This document shows positions 11,801-20,187 of a DNA stretch of 20,595 nt, piece after piece. The stretch is from Botryllus schlosseri. Lineage: Eukaryota > Chordata > Ascidiacea > Stolidobranchia > Styelidae. Under the pieces are notes generated by a model. The model worked only from the letters and a program-made list of their open reading frames with translations, did not search any database and had not been told where the DNA came from. Made by a program: the position numbers and the translations under genes. Location: positions 1 to 20,595 of the forward strand of contig ATSW01013514.1 in assembly GCA_000444245.1 (NCBI GenBank), read 5' to 3'. Each line of letters starts with the position of its first letter. Position 1 is the first letter of the stretch.

Positions 11801-12806
11801 GAAACTTTTAAAATCTTCTGCTCAATTCCAAGTAGAAGAAGCAATTTCTAAGACATGTCAAAAGTACTTCAAGACGAAGTAGTCGATGAAAAGTACTCAA
11901 GTCAGTTCGATAATGTAGATTTGGTAGGGGGTCACATACTTTAACCCTGAGATAGGTTATGGTCTTCGAAAATATGTTGAGTTCCTGTGACACAGGGCAA
12001 TTTCACATTTCTTTTCATTCCTAAAAGTAACTCAAATGTATCTCAAAACTGGGGTCTACTGTTCAAAATCCATATATTTTAATAGAAGTTTTGCATACTG
12101 TTCAATTGGCAGTAGAAGCGGTCTAAAATATAAGCACTTGACAGGGTTGTAATCAAGTCACAAGGTTCCGAGTCACAAGCCAATCTCACTTTTATAGTTT
12201 TGACTCGAGTCAAGTCCGAGTCCAAGTCAGCTAGTGGAAGGCCGAGACCGAGTCATAGTGTTTTGACTCGAGTCCGAGTCCAAATCAGTATGTTCACTGT
12301 TCAGTTTCAAGTTCAATTCGGTTCAACCCACTTTTTTCAACACAGCTCGAGTGATATAGAATGGCTCGCATTCATAATATCGAAATTTTCCTCAGTCGTA
12401 ACATTTTCTGGCCCTATTTTCCAAGGATCAGGACTAATAGACGAAAACCCAATAATGTGGTGACTTTACTGTTCTTTGAAGTTACAATGAAATGTCTGTC
12501 TTGGCCGTCCCAGTCTCGAGTCATATGAGTTGGTTCGAGTCATGCACAATGACTCGAGTACCGGTCGAGTCATTTTATGCATTTGAAAAAATGACTCGAG
12601 TCAAAGTGGAATTTACCATCCGACAATGCCCTGTATGGTCGTTTTAGGAGGAAGTGATGAATGTCGACCTGGTGCTGTCCACTCCTCCAGATGCAAGACA
12701 CGTTGCAGCAGGTGACGCTTCATCAGGCGGTGTTGGTGGCTCGAAGAGAGATATCTATGAGAAGGATCAAATCCTAACTGGATTTCTTGACGATCTGCCT
12801 GGTTAG
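8783..12806 (+). CDS. MED7: Mediator of RNA polymerase II transcription subunit 7, six coding exons
   Basis: MED7 pairs with MED21 in the Mediator middle module and helps relay activator signals to RNA polymerase II in the nucleus. My model joins 8783-8863, 9502-9639, 10393-10586, 11219-11369, 11429-11461 and 12648-12806, giving 251 residues; human is 233. All introns are GT-AG and all junctions keep frame; the third falls inside an Arg codon. Family blocks in order are a proline-rich entry to YINRYKDD (28-35), [10 protein letters not shown] (40-49), DDLIIRPLE (63-71), [21 protein letters not shown] ending at 138, and [15 protein letters not shown] (139-153). Helical, coiled-coil-prone sequence follows and the tail ends in [15 protein letters not shown], comparable to the human tail. 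The middle exons are certain by similarity. Exons 1, 5 and 6 rest on splice sites, frame and weaker similarity. Confidence 0.93.
8864..9501 (+). other. MED7 intron 1
   Basis: The donor is gtatgc and the acceptor tttgcag. It is AT-rich and I see no transposon ends or other structure. Confidence 0.75.
9640..10392 (+). other. MED7 intron 2, with a possible transposon end
   Basis: The donor is gtaatt and the acceptor taacgcag. From about 10199 the sequence tagggctgggcaaattcg resembles a common hAT-like left terminus. It is followed by repeated tactactc and tcgag words, but no matching right end was found before the acceptor. Confidence 0.6.
10587..11218 (+). other. MED7 intron 3
   Basis: The donor is gtagta and the acceptor gtttccag. 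A 135-codon open frame at 10596-11003 lies inside it and shows no conserved features. I regard it as chance. Confidence 0.75.
11370..11428 (+). other. MED7 intron 4, 59 bases
   Basis: A very short intron from gtaaat to caccag, with a pyrimidine tract of about 20 bases before the acceptor. Introns near 60 bases occur in compact invertebrate genomes; the other four introns of this gene are ten- to twenty-fold longer. Confidence 0.65.
11429..11461 (+). CDS. MED7: MED7 microexon (coding exon 5)
   Basis: Thirty-three bases encode [11 protein letters not shown] in phase 0. They are bounded by a strong acceptor (a long pyrimidine run, then caccag) and a consensus donor (gtaagt). The intron before it is only 59 bases. 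It is absent from human MED7 as I recall it, so the evidence is splice sites and frame only. Skipping it also keeps the frame and would give a 240-residue protein. Confidence 0.65.
11754..11810 (+). repeat. Possible 5' fragment of a tRNA-derived SINE
   Basis: gtccagtagtggttaaag resembles the D-arm and A box of a tRNA head, inside MED7 intron 5. No B box follows at the right distance, so this is weak. Confidence 0.25.
12142..12633. mobile_element. Repeat element with GACTCGAGTC subterminal motifs in the last MED7 intron
   Basis: The left edge cagggttgtaatcaag and the right edge gacaatgccctg share a short inverted CAGGG-type end. Exact palindromes GACTCGAGTC lie at 12202-12211, 12265-12274 and 12593-12602, with near copies at about 12513, 12533, 12551 and 12565. 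They cluster at both ends and leave an unrelated middle. That layout fits a non-autonomous hAT-like element. I found no convincing flanking 8 bp duplication, so the exact limits and superfamily are uncertain. Confidence 0.6.
12648..12806 (+). CDS. MED7: MED7 last coding exon
   Basis: The acceptor gttttag opens a phase-0 frame of 52 residues that begins EEVMNVDL and ends [15 protein letters not shown] before TAG. The acidic, aliphatic tail resembles the human tail after DQIIEKD. A Gly/Ser-rich linker (SSGGVGGS) precedes it. The acceptor is only about 15 bases from the apparent end of an intronic repeat element. Confidence 0.82.
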   Translation, partial: EEVMNVDLVLSTPPDARHVAAGDASSGGVGGSKRDIYEKDQILTGFLDDLPG

Positions 12807-13075
12807 CGTGGTTCAAAGTTTCCGTGGCAAACGACTACTGTTGCTGGTAGGCTGGCGACCGGTGGATGATGATGCACTCGTTACCTAGTGCGACAGTGTG
12901 GGCACTGGACAGTGTCTGATGAACGGGTCTGGACGGCTTTGAGTGGCTGTGGTGTATTGAGGTTGCTCTTTGCGCTACGGCAAAACCTCCGTTGCTACAT
13001 CCATTAGAAATACGAGAATTGTATGAATTTTGTCTGATGTTTTGGGATTAACGCAATTTTTGGATACAGGATGCA

Positions 13076-13081
13076 AATAAA
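13076..13081 (+). terminator. MED7 poly(A) signal
   Basis: AATAAA lies 270 bases past the MED7 stop, followed within about 20 bases by a GT-rich stretch (gttgagtcttgtc). This implies a 3' untranslated region of roughly 290 bases. Confidence 0.7.
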
Positions 13082-13316
13082 TGTTGAGTCTTGTCTTCTA
13101 ATCTGAATTTGTAAATCACCTCTGCTGTACAAGCTCGAGCTTCGAGCCTACGTTACTTTCATTTTGCTTCGAAAGTTTTAGGCGATAAAGGATGTCTTGC
13201 AGTTTCAAATTTTGTCGCATTGAATAGACTTTGTGTCATGAGTGCAAATGTGCAATCTGTCCAAGTCTGTGCTGACTGACCCGGGCATAGCTATCATGGA
13301 ATGGTACGGTCATTGT
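13082..13316. other. Short spacer between MED7 and the transposon cluster
   Basis: I see no gene, RNA or repeat end here. Confidence 0.4.
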
Positions 13317-13954
13317 ATCTACGCCAGGGGTTATCAGCAGGGGGTCCGCGCGACCACTGAATTTTCACAATGATTGATAAGCGAATTCGTAACTTTCCAG
13401 GCTAGGAAGATCACGAGGCAGTTTCGCATTATAGTTTCTAGAACTTCAGAACTCAGTTGTCAAATTACGTACTGATGCGAGCATATGGCTGTTTGGAGAT
13501 GCTTAGTTGGGTTTCGTCAAAATATGAGGAATCGATGTCAATCGTTGTTAATCTATCCGAATAACGGGACCGAAACATCGCCACGGAATTCGTTTACTCC
13601 TGTTATTTTCTAAAATATACAGAATACCGTGATGGCAATAACAAGGTGAGCTGGTGGATAGAAATGACTAGGCTGGACGTGATATACTCTATCTCAGTGG
13701 TTCTCAACCTTTTTGTCTTCGCGGACCCCTTTCGGACCGTCACGATCCACGCGGACCCCCACAAAGTTTTAGTTTAAATTTAGCTCAATTATTGTGCAAA
13801 TGATAACTATAACCTTAGTGATAAACAGCAACAAAGTGACTATTCTTGAAAATAAGATCATACTATCCAGTATCCATGAAGAAATTGAGTTGACTTCTAT
13901 TACTTCAAAGCGAAGTCTGCAATTGCATTTCTTGAAATACGTAGTCGTGTCTTG

Positions 13955-14386
13955 CCCACGACGGGAGTTTGAGTGGCCCGCTGATAGTCTCCGACATTCC
14001 ATGATAATGTGACCCGCGGGTCTACATACAGTTGCGAGAAAACATTTTCGACCATAAACATTAACAATCTAACTGATATTTACGTGCATTCTCTCCCAAG
14101 GGTTTCTACGCCTGACATGCAGCCAGAGTTTGAAGAACTTGTTGAGAACTTTGATCACCACAGATGTCTCATCGACTCAACAGCTATTGAATTATATTAC
14201 GAGTAATCCAATAAATACTGATTTTGGTCTCTACTTGACATTTAAAGGTTACATTATATACGATTTATTTGTTATATAGGTGGATAAATATGCGAATTAT
14301 GTATCATTTCAGGAATCAGGCCCACCAAGTAGGCTACTCAATTTTCCCATGTCCAGCCCGCCAACTGGAGAAGTTGCCCACCCCTG
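13955..14386 (+). mobile_element. 3' part of a coding hAT element inserted in 13695-14745
   Basis: Similarity to the relative at 1118-2292 stops at about 13954 and resumes at about 14387. The inserted piece ends gaagttgcccacccctg, the inverse of the common hAT left end CAGGGGTGGGCAACTTC. No left terminus is present, so the left part was lost together with some host-element sequence. It includes a transposase C-terminus at 14009-14206. Confidence 0.65.
14009..14206 (+). pseudogene. hAT transposase C-terminal fragment
   Basis: The frame reads GSTYSCEKTFST, then LTDIYVHSLPRVST and PEFEELVENF before a stop. This matches the end of the hAT dimerisation domain as found in ZBED5/GTF2IRD2-like and Charlie/Buster transposases (a typical pattern is GSTYxCEQTFS, then LTDEHLxSxLRVATS, then PxFxxLV). 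The basic stretch usually between the two blocks (KSKYRSR-like) is missing, so it is internally shortened. Everything upstream, including the zinc-finger and catalytic core, is absent. The open frame has no ATG; it opens with GTG at 14009. It is a relic, not a functional gene. Confidence 0.7.
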
Positions 14387-14824
14387 AATAACATCAAGCA
14401 TGGTCATTTCTACCTAGCAGCTTATCTTAAAGTTGTTATATCACAGAATAAAATGGATTTTTGTAAACATTTTGAAGTTACCGTGCTTGGCCTTACTCAT
14501 CCCATTTTCCCCACAATCCGCAACAAAATATCTCCAAACAGGAAAATGTTTATATCAATAGGCTAATGGCTATTTAGCACTTAAAATGAGTCTGCACAGT
14601 GGCATATTTCATCTCTGACTGCCATTCTGTTAATGTGAGCTCCAGAGTTTTACTAGTAATGAAGCGAAACTGCCTCGTGATTTTCCACATTATTTAAAAA
14701 TAAAAATTAGCTTATCAACTATTTTGAGGCTTCGCGGACCCCCGGCTCTATCTATTTCTTATGTTTGGTTACGGTCTATAGGTGGCCCACGATGACAAAA
14801 ATGTTGAGAACCACTGCCCTACGT

Positions 14825-15112
14825 GGTCAATTTAGCTATTTTACATTGGATTTAAGGCATCACTTGTAGTTTCCGACTGAAACTGTCGTCGATGAGGTAG
14901 GCCTAAGCCCTACTACCTTCTAGGATAGACGAATTCTTCACATTGTTAACTACTTCAAATTGATGTAGGCCTACACATGCAGGGTGATTATTAATGCTTC
15001 TACTTAGCATAGATAAATGCAATAGACGTTGAGCTCTACATCACTTTCGTCAGATGGTCACTCAAGTAAATTCAGCTCAAAGTCGCATATGTATTAGCAG
15101 GAAATGTGTTCG
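14825..15112. other. Stretch with no recognised feature
   Basis: The stretch has several taggcct words and is otherwise featureless to me. I see no coding or terminal-repeat signal. Confidence 0.35.
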
Positions 15113-15375
15113 TGAGCGAGATAGTGTAATGGTTATGCGTCCGGCTTCTCGAGCGGTAGGTCGTGGGTTCGGGACCCGGCCGGGTCATACCAAAGACTCG
15201 AAAAATGGTATCCGCAGCTCCTGCTAGGCGCTCAGCAATCACGGATAGCATGGAGGAGAAAAAAAACGGGGGCGCAGACTAGATGACCTCATGGGGCCGT
15301 ATCGCAACTCCGTCGCCAAAGCATCTCGATGGTGCAGGCGAGAAAGAATATCATCTCTCTCTCTCTCTCTTTCTC
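15113..15375 (+). mobile_element. tRNA-derived SINE
   Basis: The head holds an A box tagtgtaatgg (15122-15132) and a B box ggttcgggacc (15166-15176) at tRNA-like spacing, in a sequence that can fold like a tRNA up to about 15185. A body of about 165 bases follows, with ccaaagactcgaaaaatggt and gctaggcgctcagca words of the kind seen in many invertebrate SINE bodies. A (TC)n tail at 15353-15375 ends it. SINEs make no protein and borrow LINE machinery. I see no clear flanking duplication. Confidence 0.75.
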
Positions 15376-15939
15376 ATAATATTAAGCTTCGCTTACAGAA
15401 TAGCAAGTATCATACCATACAAGCACTCTGCACAGCGAGTGTGAAAACAGCTGTCGTCATGATGGTGAGTAATTTAAAATAGCCCTGCCCCAAGCTCGTT
15501 GTTTTGGCACTCGTTATCGTGCTTAGATTCTATATCGTAAAGTCATACTCATGCTTACTCGCGTCTAGATTAGGGTTAACATACATCCGGAATTTTCCCG
15601 ACATGTCCGGAATTTCACTGTTAAAACTGCGTCCGGGTGGAACTTCTAAAATATGCTCAAATGTCGGGAATTTTGAAGGCTTCAAGTAAGCTCATAATTT
15701 TTTCGTAAATCAAAATAAATAATATTTTTGGGGCAGATCTATGCTACATGATTTTTTTCGCGCTGCGCGCGATTTAGTAACACGCATATTCGTTTTAATG
15801 GGGACTGCAACCCTCGCAAAAACTGCGATAAAAAATAAATAGAAATGACATTCATTCCAAGTCTAATTGTAATCGCAATTACAAGATAACGGTAGTTTCA
15901 CAGAATCGGTTTAGGCCGTTTGGATGCTTTATTCAAATA

Positions 15940-16125
15940 TAGTGGTTCTAGACCTGGTGTAGTTTGCCTTTATTCTGGGGTTCGCGAAGATCAACTTCCA
16001 AAATAGCCATGAGTAGGTCTGGGCAAATATGCCGACCTTCAATTAGTAATCAGCTCGTCAAATTTTGAGCTGATGAGCCACGAGTCGCGAAATCGAGTCG
16101 CGACCATAGAAGGTTGAAAACCACC
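15940..16125. mobile_element. Possible eroded hAT MITE inside 15571-16863
   Basis: tagtggttctagacc at the left and ggttgaaaaccaccg at the right form a loose inverted pair resembling the cagtggttctcaacc ends. No duplication is seen, so this is tentative. It contains two copies of gagtcgcga. Confidence 0.35.
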
Positions 16126-16276
16126 GGATGTGCGGTGTTTATATAGCTCAGTGGTGCAATGCGCACCTGCATTATACTGATAAATAATCTTGGCGTGACA
16201 TGAACATGACTTAACGATGTACAATTACGCTCCTTGTATTTTCAAAGTCATTCCCTCCACCAGCTCTACCGCCAAC

Positions 16277-16486
16277 CAGTGGCGTAGCAGCACAGGCTGC
16301 CGCCCATGGCTTTCGTTGAAAAAGTCGTTCAAATTTTAAAATAGTTTCGATCTATTCAATTATAGTTACTGGAAATATTGTTGTGTTTATCAAAAAAAGG
16401 TCATCACCTCACATTTTACCGCCCCCTAGTAGCCTGCCGCCAACGGCGCTGAGCCATATTCGCCAAGTGGCTGCTACACACCACTA
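16277..16486. mobile_element. 210 bp MITE nested in 15571-16863
   Basis: The ends cagtggcgtagcagc and gctgctacacaccacta form an inverted pair. The flanks CCGCCAAC (16269-16276) and CCGCTAAC (16487-16494) differ at one base of eight. The duplication length fits a hAT, but this site does not have TA at positions 4-5. It has CG-rich termini and an AT-rich middle with no coding capacity. Confidence 0.7.
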
Positions 16487-16871
16487 CCGCTAACTCTGAT
16501 CATGGGTGGAGAGAGGATCCAAATTATATAGTAATATACGGAAGAACCAATATTATTGACATAGTTCAATCGAATCATTTAACGACCAGAGGCATAGTAG
16601 TAGAGGCATCGATTACCCTACGGTGGGCTCAAGATCAGTGTTTATTTGAGGGGGAGGGGGCTGAAAACAATGTGGCTTCGGTCCTGGTTACAACTTACAA
16701 CCACATGCTCCTGAACCGGATCGTGACCACCTGTAGTCGATGGACAAATTTTTGCAGGTGTGACGTCATATCGATCGACAATGTGCTAATACCTCATTTT
16801 GAATTCCGCTAGTAGGCGCTAAATGGCGTCCGGAATTTGTGCCGCAAAAATATGGTAACTCTAGTCTAGAT

Positions 16872-18343
16872 GAGTGTCAGGCCAGTGCAAGTTGCGTAGT
16901 GGTGATTTAATGCCGCATTCTCAAACAACTCCCAATACAAATGAAGTACGATGACGCAATAGATTGCTCGACTATATATAGTATATATATGTTTTACTTA
17001 AAAATTAAGAAAAGTGAATAATTCTATATATGTGCGCATGGAGTGAACACTCAATTCTCCATAAAGTCATCATGTTCCTTGGTGGGTGACCTATGAGCGA
17101 AGGAATTGGTATTGGCTTTTATGTAAGTGCACAGGAACGGATTTTACTGGGATTCCGAGAAGAGCCCCATCCGATAGGAAGTATCGGCGTAAACAGACAG
17201 GATTTATAGAGCTTTGAATCGCCGTTGAAAATCTATTCGCATTGGTAACTTATTGCATAATGTATAAGTTTGTACAATGACGCCTTTTTATACGCTCTTC
17301 ATTGATGCTCGTGGTGATGCGGACCTTCCCACTTTGTAACCCAGGCTGGAGCCTTCCGAGTTTCTTCATATTTGTCTTTTAATTCTGTGTATGAAATATA
17401 TGTTACTGCATCGAGTACAAGTCATTGCTACATACCAGAAACTGACGTACAAAACAAACCTATTCAAACCTTTATAATTAAGGTGGCATTTAAAACAAAA
17501 ATCAAATTAAAATAAACATGCTTAAACGGACCAAAATAGGTTTGACAAGGACCAAATCGCCATGCAGCACTTTAACGGACGGCGGTCATCATCATCAGAT
17601 CACCCATTCCAGTTATGCATAACTTGGTGCTATAACCGTTAAATCGACGATGATTTCGAGGATCACAACCACTCCATATCGTATACGTCGGCTACATCTA
17701 GTGCAATACGTCCTAAGGCTCATAGTGCATGTTTTTCGAAAGTGTTTACGCAATCATGATAAAATTATACAACTTAAAAATACAATATTTGTTTATATAC
17801 TTTAAATGGAACCCTAGATGCTCTCACGACGTACGTTGTACATTACGCCCATTTACATGGTCAAGTCGTCTTGAAACCAAGTCGTTTTGGAGTGACGTCA
17901 TGAGACCGCTCGCCGAAGTGCTGTAAATACGACCGAGTTTACATGGTCATGGTCATGTTTGTCGCAGATTGAGTGATGCACAGTACTTTGGGATTCAGCT
18001 CGAGAATATGCTACGACAATTGAAATATCTAGAAATACTTTTACGCAATACTAGAATGGCCAGATACACCCTGTATATATTCTTTCTGATAGTGAGTGGT
18101 GGAAGCTATATTGTTGGCTTCACTCGCTTCTTAAGTTGTGACGCTGAACAAGTAAGACACCGTGCATGAGAAAAGCAGTATTATGTACTGATAGAACTTT
18201 CATTTTCATCCAGTTGAAATACGAGCCGGCTTCATGAAATATGAACATGAAATGCTGGTAGATATAGCTGTAGTCGTGATTTGTTTTCAAGTACCGGTAG
18301 TGCTCAAGTCGTCTCCCCATGCGACTCTGCGGAACGGATTGAG
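16872..18343. other. Stretch with no recognised gene
   Basis: It holds a TA-rich tract (16972-16990) and a direct repeat tttacatggtca at about 17851 and 17939. A cysteine-poor open frame at 17729-17926 has no recognisable family. The piece from about 17300 to 17400 (gcggaccttcccactttgtaacccaggctgg) is non-random looking but I cannot assign it. Confidence 0.35.
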
Positions 18344-19020
18344 ATCAAGACCAGTGTTGCCAACTCCGGATGGAAGAAAATCGCTAAAACTGTTGTTAAA
18401 AATCGCTAGATGTCGCTATATATTCAGAAAAAAGCGCTAAAAAACAGCGCTAAATCTGCATTGATTGCTAAAGGTGTTAAATTGAACCATAATATCAATA
18501 CATTCTTCTCAGCTATATTTTGCTTGTCTGAGGCCAAATTCAATTATCATATTTCTAGTTCATAATACGTAATAGTCATCTCTAAGCGGGACAAAACGTT
18601 CAGTGCATTTCGATAAAGCAGATCGCTTTGCGCAATGATCGCTATACGTGACCAGTGACCACTGACCAGGTTTGCAGGCATAACCGCTCACTATTTAAGC
18701 ATGCCTTGCTCGATGTGTCCGTGAATACGTGATGCGATGTACTGTGCAAATACGCTTGACTTCTCTAAACTGTGTTGAAGTACTTGAACACGACGCGTTA
18801 CTTGACACACTTGTACACGACATGCGACTTGACCCGACTTGAACCGGGTTTGCCAGCCACTATATGTACAGACATTCAGAAAATAATCCGAGGACCAACA
18901 CGGGGTATGAAATTTAATGAATCTGGTCTCAAACGGAAGCTAGTGTCACACACTGATTCCGACAATACGGAAGAAATTCTTGTCAAGACAATGGAACGAC
19001 CTCAAAACAGCCGCCAAAGC

Positions 19021-19122
19021 CTGAAAATCGGCATTGATCAGAACAATCGCCGGACGAAATCGGTCATTTTAATGTTCATTGTGTTGCGGCGGTGCCATTG
19101 TTGGAGCAATGCCGATTTTCAG
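19021..19122. repeat. Foldback with 16-base perfect arms
   Basis: ctgaaaatcggcattg at 19021-19036 is exactly complementary to 19107-19122, and the inner flanks (aacaatcgccgg and ggcggtgccattgtt) extend the pairing imperfectly. It may be a small unclassified MITE inside the outer element. Twelve bases of the arm (aaaatcggcatt) also start the inverted repeat at 440-452. Confidence 0.65.
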
Positions 19123-19213
19123 CCTTCGAGAGCTGCTTCGGGGTGCATGGTTCCATTTCCCTGGCGAGATTTTATTTTGTATTTTCGAAATCACTGCGAC
19201 ACTAGCTTTAGAT

Positions 19214-20179
19214 CAGGGGTCGCCAACTCAAAACGGATCGCGGGCCACTTTTCAAATTTCGTAGAGGCCGCGGGCCGCATGAATTCGATATCGAAGTAAA
19301 ATCGGAAATCACGTTCTAAAACTCTATGTCAGTACAACGGTGAGCTACCTAACATATGCAATGGCCATATTTGACCACAAAAGAAATAATATTTCATTAA
19401 AGGAATACAAATACAACAAAAAATCATTATCACCAATTATAATTTATTTTGAACTGTGAGCTGTGCACGATGCCTGGAAACGCTTTTCAGCGACTAAGGA
19501 ATCGATATTAGGACTAGCGAGACTTGTTACTAGCTGAAAAACCATCGCCACGTAAAGCTTGATCTTGTGGGGAAGCCCTAAGCCAGTGGTCCTCAAACTT
19601 TTTTATACACACACCCCTTTATGATACTGAAAAATCGTCATATCACAAAATGCAACCTGAATGCTGGCAATCCCAACGGCTAGTTTGATGGCATGGAAGG
19701 TCATGGCTGTTAATAACATAATTCTATAAGATGAATTCCAGACTATACACATAGCAATAACTATGAAGTAGAGGTCAATCGCGAGGAGCGCGAAAAATTT
19801 ATCATTTGAGCGCATCTCCGCCTCCCCTTCAGATGCTTTCGCACCCCCACTGCCCTAAGCCGTTTTCTATGCGTCTCGGTCATGGCAGTGTTTGGGCCGT
19901 TGCAAGTCAAGACAATATGTGCATTCACATCAGCTGATTCTCCCTCGATGGAATGCTGTAGCCATCACCAGAGCCGTTTTAGCTATAATGACGAATAGTG
20001 ATGTTGGGCACAAGAGAATAGCTTATTTTGAAACAACAACATGTTGAAACTGTAGTTAATTTCAGCATTTCCAATTATTTTTCTTAGCTTTCTTCCTAAA
20101 GCTCAAATCAGGTCGCGGGCCGCAGAATATGACTTGGCGGGCCGCATGCGGCCCGCGGGCCGCGTGTTGGTGACCCCTG
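19214..20179. mobile_element. hAT element of the CAGGGGTCACCAAC family, reverse orientation, nested
   Basis: It starts caggggtcgccaactc and ends gttggtgacccctg. The exact 8 bp duplication CTTTAGAT is at 19206-19213 and 20180-20187. Its reverse complement aligns end to end in layout with 4156-4895, including the gcggcccgcg tracts. It hosts the MITE 19584-19852; without it the element is about 690 bp, close to its two relatives (680 and 740). The open frame reaching 19299 is terminal-repeat shadow. Confidence 0.9.
19584..19852. mobile_element. Short hAT MITE nested in 19214-20179
   Basis: It starts cagtggtcctcaaac. An exact 8 bp duplication CCCTAAGC lies at 19576-19583 and 19853-19860. It is related to 1439-1752, sharing the start, the words gaatgctggcaa/gaatgctagcaa and the CG hairpin tcgcgaggagcgcga. 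At the right only actg remains of the expected terminus; about 12 bases equivalent to gtttgagaacc are gone while the duplication is intact. Confidence 0.82.
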
Positions 20180-20187
20180 CTTTAGAT

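Larger units (their letters stand above)
13695..14745. mobile_element. hAT element related to 1118-2292, nested, right tip missing
   Basis: The left end cagtggttctcaacctttttg is identical to the start of 1118-2292, and the two bodies align over both flanks. The exact 8 bp duplication CTCTATCT lies at 13687-13694 and 14746-14753. The right side stops at cggacccccgg; the last 13 bases seen in the relative (ttgagaaccgctg) are absent although the duplication is intact. Between about 13955 and 14386 the body is replaced by part of another hAT that carries a transposase fragment. Confidence 0.82.
13325..14816. mobile_element. Old hAT element hosting a younger one
   Basis: The left end caggggttatcagca (13325-13339) and the inverse of the right end tgttgagaaccactg (14802-14816) match at 12 of 15 positions. 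The flanks atctacgc (13317-13324) and ccctacgt (14817-14824) agree at five of eight positions and share the central ctacg. I read this as a decayed duplication and an older insertion. A complete-looking element, 13695-14745, splits it. No coding remains are seen in its own sequence. Confidence 0.6.
15571..16863. mobile_element. hAT-type element with TAGGGTTACCATA-like ends
   Basis: It starts tagggttaacata and ends tatggtaactcta, an imperfect inverted pair. An exact 8 bp duplication GTCTAGAT lies at 15563-15570 and 16864-16871. Repeated tccgg/cggaa words sit inside both ends, as in elements that start TAGGGTTGCCA. The 1,293 bp body has no transposase homology. It hosts a MITE at 16277-16486 and may contain an older remnant at about 15940-16125. 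The right end resembles the element cut by the left window edge. Confidence 0.85.

Noticed and set aside
16140-16180. tRNA-Ala-like start (tagctcagtggt then gcgca)
   Set aside because: No B box or cloverleaf 3' half follows, so it is not a tRNA gene and is too short to call a SINE.
17840-17955. Direct repeat tttacatggtca as a possible element boundary
   Set aside because: The two copies are only 12 bases, with no matching termini or target duplication.
18772-19299. 175-codon open frame
   Set aside because: It crosses the boundary of two transposons and includes a foldback and terminal-repeat sequence; the protein has no conserved pattern.
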